Below, piece after piece: positions 22,501 through 28,819 of a stretch of 43,854 nucleotides of DNA (its first letter is position 1; each line of letters opens with the position of its first letter). Position numbers and translations under genes: made by a program. A model generated the notes under the pieces. It worked only from the letters and a program-made list of their open reading frames with translations. It was not told where the DNA came from and ran no database searches. The DNA comes from Zygnema cylindricum (taxonomy: Eukaryota > Streptophyta > Zygnematophyceae > Zygnematales > Zygnemataceae), in contig JBBHKE010003079.1 of NCBI GenBank assembly GCA_037447655.1, positions 106,858 through 150,711 on the forward strand, written 5' to 3'.

Positions 22501-25498
22501 TTGTTAACTCTCGAGAAGCTCGTATGCTGCAAAAAACACCCCCTTTTTATCGGTTCTGATTCTTAGTTTTGATTCTTTTCTTTTTTTCTCTTTCCCACCC
22601 TCCCACCCTCTCTCCCGCTCTATCTCTCTACCCCCCCTCCTCTCTCTCGATAATGTTTGACTCGATAATGTTTGACTCGATAATGGTTGACTTGAATAAT
22701 GTTTGACTCAATAATGCAGGCTTCAAAAAGATCTCGCAGAAGTTCGTCAAATTGCCGATTTGTCTGTCTTACAACGCGCCCAAGTGGTGGGAATGACCAC
22801 TTCGGGCGTCGCAAAAATGCAGCATCTTGTTGCTGCCTTAGTACCCAAAGTAGTGGTGGTAGAGGAAGCAGCTGAGGTCCTCGAGGCCCACATCCTTACT
22901 TCTCTCTCTCCCTCTACACAACATCTCATTCTTATTGGTAAAAATCTTTACTCCTTACCGCCTTCAACCAGACCTTATTTTCATTAGTAAACTGAGAGAG
23001 GACATGAGAGATGCTTTTTCTTCAGCTTAAAATTTTAGTCGTATGAGATCATGCTTTTTGTCTTTCCATGGACTTTTGATATCTTATTTTCACTAGTAAA
23101 CTGACATGTCTTTCCGTCTGATGCTTTTTGTGTCTCCATATCTTTTTCTTTGGCAAGCTGAAGCTGTATAAGACGTTCTATACGATTTTTCTTACGTTCA
23201 CGTTTTAAGTTTTCTTTCATGATGGTGTATAAGTTTTTTATGATGGTTGAATATTGTGGACCTAATTTTATCGACGTTTTAATGGAAGAGTTTGGGCCAT
23301 ACGGGTTCCATTGTGTTTTTCTTACAATATTTTTTGAAGGTTAATTGACCTTGGAGTAAACTCTAAGAAAGAATTTGTTGTGTTAATAATAAAAGAAAGA
23401 TATTGAAAATTGTTATTAAAGTTATGATGCAGACAGAGTGAGGGTATTGAATGGACTGGCATCCTAAATTCTCCTGGATAGTGTTTATATATTGGACTAG
23501 TGACTTCTTTCTTTGGACTGGATTCTCTCATATTGCTAATTTAAAGAAAAATTGGTGATTTTGCGGTTATGCCCTTTTATCCTTTCTGGGTCTTCTTTAA
23601 AACGACGAAAGCGGTAGTGGAATTATGGGACCAATGATTGTGACGGGCCACTTCTTGTCTAATGAATCTCGTTGTTGATGGCACGTCTTTCTCCCTATCC
23701 CTCTTTCTCTTTCTCTCTCTCTCGCTCTCTCTCTCTCGCTCTCTCTCTCTCTCTTTCTCTCTTTCTCTCTCACTCTCTCACTCTCTCTCTTCATATATTG
23801 AAATATCCTTAAACTTTGTTTTATCCTCTCTCCGTTGTATCTTTAGGTGACCATCGCCAGCTTCGGCCGAAAACCGAGGTTTACGAACTGAGTACAGACT
23901 CAGGACAAGGATTTAATCTTGACCTCTCTCTCTTTGAACGCCTTGCTGAAGGGAGACAATTTCCGGTCCATTCTCTCACAACGCAGAGAAGAATGAGACC
24001 ATGTATCGCCGACCTTGTAAGATGTACCATATATCCTTACCTCCTAGACCATTTAGAAACAGTAGGAAAATTCCCACCTGTTCGAGGGATGGCGAAGAAT
24101 CTTTACTTTTGGGACCATTCTCACCGCGAGACTGGAGGAGAGGGAGAGATGAAATCGAGATCGAATCTAGAAGAGGTCCAAATGGTCACAGGATTGGCGA
24201 AGTATTTGCTAAAACAGGGGTATAAAGCAGGGGAAATTACTATTTTGACACCCTATGTGGGACAATTATTGAAGATTCGTGCCGAGCTTTCAAAGTCGAT
24301 GTATGTGACTCTTGCTGATAATGATGAGGAGACAGTGAGAGAGATCGAGGAGAAACAGGGAGAGGAGGGAGATGAACGAAAGGAGGAAATGTTGGTAATA
24401 TCAGGGGGTAATGAGAAAAGGATGATGTCCATGAAGGAGAGCGTCCGATTGGCTACAGTTGACAAGTAAGGTTTTATTTTTAGTAATTTTTTATTTATTA
24501 ATGGCTGTAGTTGGCATGTTAATGATAGTAATGTGGACATTATTGATAATATCTAAACCGTTGGTGGTAGTTATTTTGATGTTGATGATAGTACTTTTGC
24601 AAATTGATGACATTTTGGATTATATCGACAGTTTTTTGGACATTTCAGATAGCCGGTTGGTTGTTGGTTGGGTTAACTGATGTTGAATGATAGGGGAGTG
24701 AGATTGTTATGTGTACAGAAGGAGAGGCGGGAGGAAAAGGGAGAGGAAATTTTGGTCTCTAAACATGTTGCAAACTGACTTTTTGTTTGAGTACAACATA
24801 CAACTAGTCGATGAATATTAAAAAAGGCTAGATTTTGTGTCACTATTCCTGCTTTTCTTCTTTTCCGATTTCCACTGAGTGTGATTCATTAAAACATAGT
24901 CATTTTTTGGATATTTGGGCTCGAATGGTCTTTCACAATTGTGGGGTTTTTCTACAGCTTTCAAGGAGAAGAAAGTACGGTCATTATCTTGTCATTGGTC
25001 CGAAATACACCTGGAGGACATATTGGTTTTTTGAAATCTCCAAATCGAGTAAATGTCCTTTTATCACGAGCACGACATGGAATGTATCTCATTGGTGGGT
25101 TTTACACTCGACTTTCTTCGTTTCTTCTTAGGTTTATATTGTTAAAGTCGCCTCCGTTTGTTTTCCAACTCGTGATTTTTGTGAACATAACTTATGTTTG
25201 TGGACAAAATATAGTAATGTATATGCTTCACTCATATCGTATTTTAAAAAATTGTGCAGGGAATTCGGAATGTCTGTGTGCACACGAGAATTCGAAAATG
25301 TGGCCTCAAGTCGTAGATATTCTTCGCAAAGATGATTGTGTGGGTCGCAAATTACCTTTAAAATGCCTCACACATCCTGAAAATACGACTCTTATTGCGA
25401 AGGGGAGTGATTTTGAGGAGCTTGTGGGTGATGGAGGATGTGCTCTTCCTTGCAATTTTCGAATGGCTTGCGGTCATGTGTGTAACACTCGCCATTAA
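10532..25498 (+). CDS. ZNFX1-like SF1 RNA helicase, 16 exons, zinc-finger tail missing
   Basis: Exons: 10532-10676, 10864-11034, 12793-12962, 13372-13885, 15050-15153, 15734-16182, 17267-17743, 18640-18856, 19157-19339, 20380-20476, 20993-21192, 21991-22271, 22720-22937, 23847-24465, 24958-25094, 25260-25498. All introns are GT-AG and all phases agree, giving 1,406 residues. The start ATG sits in CCACAATGG. Order of parts: Gly/Arg-rich N terminus (GRGRGGRNGGG, about residue 51), an armadillo-like helical region ending in a charged helix (about 318-333), the family block DIQFRLLRHDL (about 408), Walker A GPPGTGKT (743-750, split by an intron), motif Ia CFTNHALDQF, motif II EEAAEV (about 1051), motif III GDHRQLRP, QRRMRP, motif V VDNFQGEE (about 1280) and motif VI LLSRARHGMYL. 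It ends inside the first NFX1-type finger (CGHVCNTRH then stop), whereas ZNFX1 proteins continue with a zinc-finger cluster. Known relatives act in RNA surveillance, antiviral sensing and small-RNA inheritance; the role here is inferred. Confidence 0.85.
11131..11433 (+). repeat. 300-bp pyrimidine tract in intron 2
   Basis: Almost pure CT/CCCT sequence starting with a run of C, inside the 11035-12792 intron of the ZNFX1-like gene. It is open in several frames on both strands (Ser/Leu/Pro-rich or Arg/Glu/Gly-rich), but those frames are simple-repeat translations, not genes. Confidence 0.9.
11923..12012 (+). repeat. 45-bp perfect-register tandem duplication
   Basis: Positions 11923-11967 and 11968-12012 are adjacent copies of a 45-bp unit (starting TCAAACATGATTTGTCGTTC) that differ at one base. 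The near-identity indicates a recent duplication within the intron. Confidence 0.9.
12331..12380 (+). repeat. (TGG)n microsatellite
   Basis: Two TGG runs (12331-12343 and 12361-12380) separated by a T-run, in intron 2 of the ZNFX1-like gene. The local Val/Trp or His/Thr open frames are artefacts of the repeat. Confidence 0.9.
14417..15003 (+). repeat. 21-bp minisatellite, about 28 copies, in intron 4
   Basis: Tandem units of about 21 bp built on CTATAGACTGGAAAAC plus ATAAG, with variants in which GACTGG is GAATGG or GACAGC and a few 18-20 bp units. The array lies 47 bp upstream of the exon at 15050. Because 21 is a multiple of three, long frames stay open on both strands, giving heptapeptide repeats (SYRLENI on plus, FPVYSLC on minus). 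I treat these as by-products of the unit length. Confidence 0.92.
16646..17262 (+). repeat. 342-bp intronic tandem duplication with internal 37-bp repeats
   Basis: Sequence from about 16646 recurs from about 16988 with an offset of 342 bp (for example CGGCC at 16656 and 16998, and the long match around TCTATATCTGCTGTTTTTTC). Inside, a pyrimidine-rich unit of about 37 bp (CCCCTTTTCCCTTCTCTTTT plus GTGTTTCAATTTCA) is repeated three to four times at 16850-16985, and once or twice in the second copy. Everything lies in the 16183-17266 intron; the second copy ends at the real acceptor TTTTCAG. Confidence 0.85.
17860..17963 (+). repeat. 52-bp tandem duplication
   Basis: 17860-17911 and 17912-17963 are adjacent near-identical copies (starting GTTTTTTCAACTCTTC), in the 17744-18639 intron of the ZNFX1-like gene. 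They follow a T/CT-rich tract at 17770-17860. Confidence 0.88.
19513..19700 (+). repeat. GA-rich purine tract
   Basis: About 190 bp of GAGA/GGGA-type purine sequence in the 19340-20379 intron of the ZNFX1-like gene, immediately left of the antisense tRNA-like gene. Frames through it encode only Arg/Glu/Gly or Ser/Leu/Pro repeats. Confidence 0.88.
19761..19832 (-). tRNA. tRNA-like gene (apparent anticodon GGU, C at position 33), antisense in intron
   Basis: The minus strand folds as a 72-nt cloverleaf. The acceptor stem is GGCCGGG with CTTGGCC plus A73. The D arm GCTC-AGTTGGTA-GAGC contains a good A box (TAGCTCAGTTGG). The T arm CCGGG-TTCGATC-CCCGG contains a B box (GGTTCGATCC). TTTT, a Pol III terminator, follows after the discriminator. 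The anticodon arm is imperfect: one A-A mismatch and a G-U pair around loop ACGGTTT, which reads GGU (Thr) but with C instead of the invariant U33. It may be a tRNA pseudogene or a tRNA-derived SINE head rather than a working tRNA. It lies antisense within a ZNFX1-like gene intron, flanked by purine tracts. Confidence 0.6.
19948..20037 (+). repeat. Short GA-rich tract right of the tRNA-like gene
   Basis: Imperfect GGAGA/GAGAGG repeats. With the tract at 19513-19700 they bracket the tRNA-like gene. Confidence 0.75.
22277..22506 (+). repeat. AT-rich tandem repeat, unit about 24 bp
   Basis: Eight to nine imperfect copies of CCATTGTTTATTGTTAATGT plus TAATT, in the 22272-22719 intron just after the donor of the 21991-22271 exon. 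Confidence 0.88.
22648..22719 (+). repeat. 15-bp tandem repeat running into a splice acceptor
   Basis: Units of CGATAATGTTTGACT and close variants repeat four to five times. The last unit reads CAATAATGCAG, and its CAG is the acceptor for the exon at 22720. The functional 3' splice site therefore lies in the final, diverged repeat unit. Confidence 0.75.
23692..23790 (+). repeat. CT-rich tract in intron 13
   Basis: About 100 bp of CTCTCT/CTTTCT sequence upstream of the acceptor TATCTTTAG at 23846. It could act as an extended polypyrimidine tract. Confidence 0.85.
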
Positions 25499-25538
25499 TA
25501 GTGTAGATTGCTGTTGAAATGTCCTTGTGGCTTTTCTT

Positions 25539-25544
25539 AATAAA
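25539..25544 (+). promoter_or_regulatory. Possible polyadenylation signal AATAAA
   Basis: AATAAA begins 41 bases after the stop codon of the ZNFX1-like frame, before the purine satellite starts. It would allow the truncated transcript to be polyadenylated. The motif is short and could be chance. Confidence 0.35.
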
Positions 25545-25600
25545 TTTAAATTTGTTATGGATGCTACTTCACTATGTTATTCGCAGACACACACACATAG

Positions 25601-25793
25601 ATGGAGAGAGAGGGAGAGAGAGAGAGAGGGGGAGGGGGGGAGGGGGAGGGGGAGGGGAGGGAGAGGGAGAGTGAGAGGAACATGCGTCTTGGTAGTTCCT
25701 TTATTCCAAAATTCGGAGACAGAGAGAGGGAAAAAATGCGACAGGGAGAGAGAGAACAAGGAGAGGAGGGGTGAGAGAGAGAGCGAGAAAGAG

Positions 25794-25875
<82 letters not shown>

Positions 25876-25903
25876 GGGAGGGGGGAGGGGAGGAGGAGGG
25901 AGA
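25601..25903 (+). repeat. GA / GGGA purine satellite, left of the copia array
   Basis: Purine-rich sequence including a perfect (GA)n run of over 70 bp at about 25799-25872, then GGGGA units, ending exactly at the first LTR (TGTTGG at 25904). A similar but larger purine tract begins just after the last LTR, so the array appears to sit within a single purine satellite. Confidence 0.9.
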
Positions 25904-26390
25904 TGTTGGACTTAGTACTTTGCTAGAAGCTCACCTTGATTTTTAAGCCTTAGGCCTCTGCTAGAAGCCTGTCTTATTTTTGTTATTTCTGGTTTTATTT
26001 AATAACGGAAACTAGCATTCCAGTTTTCGTCATTTAGTTAGCTTTCTTATTCTAGTTCACGTTATTAGTCACTCTGTTCTTTCTGTTCTTTTTGTTTACT
26101 TTAAAGCGTTCAGCTTAGCATCTAGTGACAGATCAGATCCTAAACTGTCCGCCGCCTAATTAGAGATCTTCTTGCCCTTTCGGCATTTTGTGTCAGATGA
26201 CCTTTCAGGTCATCTACGGTTTCTAGACCTTGAGAAGTCACTTCGTGACATTCTCTTCTCTACTTAACGATCTCAACCTTCTGTACCTTTCAACCTTTTT
26301 CAATCAAAAGCTATTTTGTTTTTGCCCTCTTTTGTCCTTTCCATTTTTCTTTTCCTTCCTACTTTATCTGCTGCCATGTCATCTGCTGCA
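25904..26390 (+). repeat. Copia LTR 1 (487 bp)
   Basis: Starts TGTTGGACTTAGTACT and ends TCTGCTGCA, the TG...CA ends typical of LTRs. It contains two adjacent hairpins with the same TTC loop: GATGACCTTTCAGGTCATC at 26196-26214 and GTCACTTCGTGAC at 26237-26249. The last 15 bases are the first five codons of gag (ATG at 26376). Confidence 0.88.
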
Positions 26391-27573
26391 ATAGGTTATG
26401 GGCCTTTCAATGCTAATACCGTTGCTAAATTTAATGGCTCGGATTTCTATAGTTGGAAATATCAAATTGAGCACCTTTTTCGCCGCGAGAAACTCTGGTC
26501 CATCATTAACGGTAGTGAGGTTGAGCCCTCCGATGCTACTGTCAAACCATCCTGGCCCATCCTGGCTTCTCAGGAATGAGGAGGCGCACTCTCGTTTGGT
26601 TTTAGCTCTTGAATCTACCCAACTTGACCTCATATGCGACGCCCACTCAGCTCATGACGCCTGGATATTGCTGTCCAATGCGTACAAAGTCAAATCCTGG
26701 TTCAACAAACTCCTCCTTCGTCGGCAGTTGAACACTTGTCAGAAAATTCACATCGAATCTATTCAACAGTACGTCCACAATGTAAAATCCATTGCCGGCC
26801 GACTCAAGAGTATCGGTGCGTCAGTTTCGGAGGAAGATATCATTTCCGCGATCCCAAGCTTACCTTCCTCCTACTCTGCACTTATTTCATCTATTACAAC
26901 TCTTCCATCTGGTGGGCCTGTCCACGGAGCTACTCATGATTTATATCAATCCATTGTGGGCAGCCTGATGTATGCTATGACAGGCTCTCGCCCGGATATA
27001 GCTGTAGCTGTAGGACAGCTCAGTCAATTTGTCTATAACCCCACAGATGACTATCTCCTTGTTGCAAAGAGGGTTCTCCGGTACCTCGAGGGTACTAAAT
27101 CCCTCAAGCTCACCTTCTTTGGCTCCTCCTCCCCCAATCTGGTTGGCTTCTGCGATGCAAGTTGGGGGGGCGATTTGGACTCCCGGCGCTCCACCACCGG
27201 TGTTTGCTTCGGCCTTAATGGCGCTCTCATCTCTTGGGCGTCCAAAAAGCAACCCACAGTTGCCCTATCCTCCACCAAAGCGGAATACATGGCTGCAACT
27301 CATGCCACCAAAGAGGCTCTATGGCTTGACGGTCTTCTCGCCAACCTCCACTCTCCTCGCCCATCTGCCACTATAATTTTTTCCGACTCCCAGGGCGCCC
27401 TTGCCCTCATGGGTAACCCAATGCATCACTGACAAACGAAGCATATTGATATTCAATATCACTTTACACGCGATGCTATTGCCGCTGGCCAGGTCACGTT
27501 CACTTTTTGTTCCACTGCCCGGCAAGTGGCCGATTTCCTCACCAAGGCTCTTCCTCGGCCTCAGTTGAACAAC
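26376..27573 (+). pseudogene. Copia copy I: gag fused to RNase H by internal deletion
   Basis: The gag start matches copy II (MSSAAIGYGPFNANT). A 10-bp insertion at about 26550 (a CATCCTGGC duplication) then shifts the frame. At about 26911 gag (SYSALISSI) jumps directly to the RNase H region (SGGPVHGATHDLY), removing the rest of gag, protease, integrase and nearly all of reverse transcriptase. The RNase H part keeps FCDASWGG and SSTKAEYMAATHA, but a TGA at about 27430 replaces an Arg codon before the KHIDIQYH block. It is non-autonomous and dead. Confidence 0.85.
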
Positions 27574-27603
27574 ATCGACACTCCTCTGGTCTTCGCTTCT
27601 AAC

Positions 27604-27615
27604 AAAGCGGGGGGG
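27604..27615 (+). other. Polypurine tract of copia copy I
   Basis: AAAGCGGGGGGG immediately precedes the TG of the middle LTR, as expected for the plus-strand primer. The same string precedes the third LTR at 32406-32417. Confidence 0.8.
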
Positions 27616-28099
27616 TGTTGGACTTAGTACTCTGCTAGAAGCTCACCTTGATTTTTAAGCCTTAGGCCTCTGCTAGAAGCCTGTCATATTTTATGTTATT
27701 TCTGGTTTTATTTAATAACGAAAACTAGCATTCCAGTTTTCGTCATTTAGTTAGCTTTTTTATTCTAGTTCACGTTATTAGTCAGCCTGTTCTTTCTTTT
27801 TGTTTACTTTAAAGCGTTCAGCTTAGCATCTAGTGACAAATCAGATCCTAAACTGTCCGCCGCCTAATTAGAGATTTTCTTGCCTTTTCGACATTTTGTG
27901 TCAGATGACATTTCAGGTCATCTATGGTCTATAGACCTTGAGAAGTCACTTCGTGACTTTCTCTTCCCTACTTAACGATATCAAACTATTGTACCTTTCA
28001 ACCTTTTTCAATCAAAAGCTATTTTGTTTTTGCCCTCTTTTGTCCTTTCCATTTTTTCTTTTCCTTCCTACTTTATCTGCTGCCATGTCATCTGCTGCA
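27616..28099 (+). repeat. Copia LTR 2 (484 bp), shared by both copies
   Basis: Much closer to LTR 1 than to LTR 3 by eye: it starts TGTTGGACTTAGTACTCTG, like LTR 1, while LTR 3 starts TGTTGGATTTAGTCCTTTC. It serves as 3' LTR of copy I and 5' LTR of copy II. The ATG of gag (28085) lies 15 bases before its end. The first TTC-loop hairpin carries a C-to-A change. Confidence 0.88.
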
Positions 28100-28819
28100 A
28101 TAGGTTATGGGCCTTTCAATGCTAATACCGTTGCTAAATTTAATGGCTCGGATTTCTATGGTTGGAAATATCAAATTGAGCACCTTTTTCGCCGCGAGAA
28201 ACTCTGGTCCATCATTAACGGTAGTGAGGCTGAGCCCTCCGATGCTACTGCCAAACCTGCCTGGCTTCTCAGGAATGAGGAGGCGCACTCTCGTTTGGTT
28301 TTAGCTCTTGAATCTACCCAACTTGACCTCATACGCGACGCCCACTCAGCTCATGACGCCTGGATATTGCTGTCCAATGCGTACGAAGTCAAATCCTGGT
28401 CCAACAAACTCCTCCTTCGTCGGCAGTTGAACACTTGTCAGAAAATTCACACCGAATCTATTCAACAGTACGTCCACAATGTAAAATCCATTGCCGGCCG
28501 ACTCAAGAGTATCGGTGCGTCAGTTTCGGAGGAAGATATCATTTCCGCGATCCTAGGAGGCTTACCTTCTTCCTACTCTGCACTTATTTCATCTATTGAC
28601 AACTCTTCCACAGTTGTCACTATTCCGTCACTTACCGCCGCTCTGGTCCACGAGGAAACTAAGCAAAATCTTTCCCCGGTTCCCGGTGTAGCTCTGGCAA
28701 CCATCGCTCCGTCCAACCGTCCACCTAAGATTTCCTCTTGTCGTTATTGCCGTGAGAACACCCACGTCATTGACGACTGCCCTGCTCTTCGACGGAAACT
28801 TGAACGACAGGAGGTTTGA
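28085..28819 (+). CDS. Copia copy II gag
   Basis: A 244-residue frame starting inside the LTR (MSSAAIGYGPF). It has the copia gag helical domain (FNGSDFYGWKYQIEHLF, then LESTQLDLIRDAHSAHDAW, resembling the UBN2/retrotran-gag fold) and a zinc knuckle CRYCRENTHVIDDC that fits CX2CX4HX4C near the C terminus. The frame stops at TGA 28817-28819, right after the knuckle. The downstream frame continues in +1 with a Gly/Arg-rich stretch (FDRTGGRGRNNG), so one base has been gained or lost near 28810, or a frameshift is used. Copia elements normally have one gag-pol frame, so mutation is the likelier explanation. Confidence 0.88.
   Translation: MSSAAIGYGPFNANTVAKFNGSDFYGWKYQIEHLFRREKLWSIINGSEAEPSDATAKPAWLLRNEEAHSRLVLALESTQLDLIRDAHSAHDAWILLSNAYEVKSWSNKLLLRRQLNTCQKIHTESIQQYVHNVKSIAGRLKSIGASVSEEDIISAILGGLPSSYSALISSIDNSSTVVTIPSLTAALVHEETKQNLSPVPGVALATIAPSNRPPKISSCRYCRENTHVIDDCPALRRKLERQEV

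Noticed and set aside
26941-27525. Minus-strand frames opposite the copia RNase H region (also 31811-32407)
   Set aside because: Antisense shadows of conserved RNase H coding sequence; they appear in both copies for that reason only.
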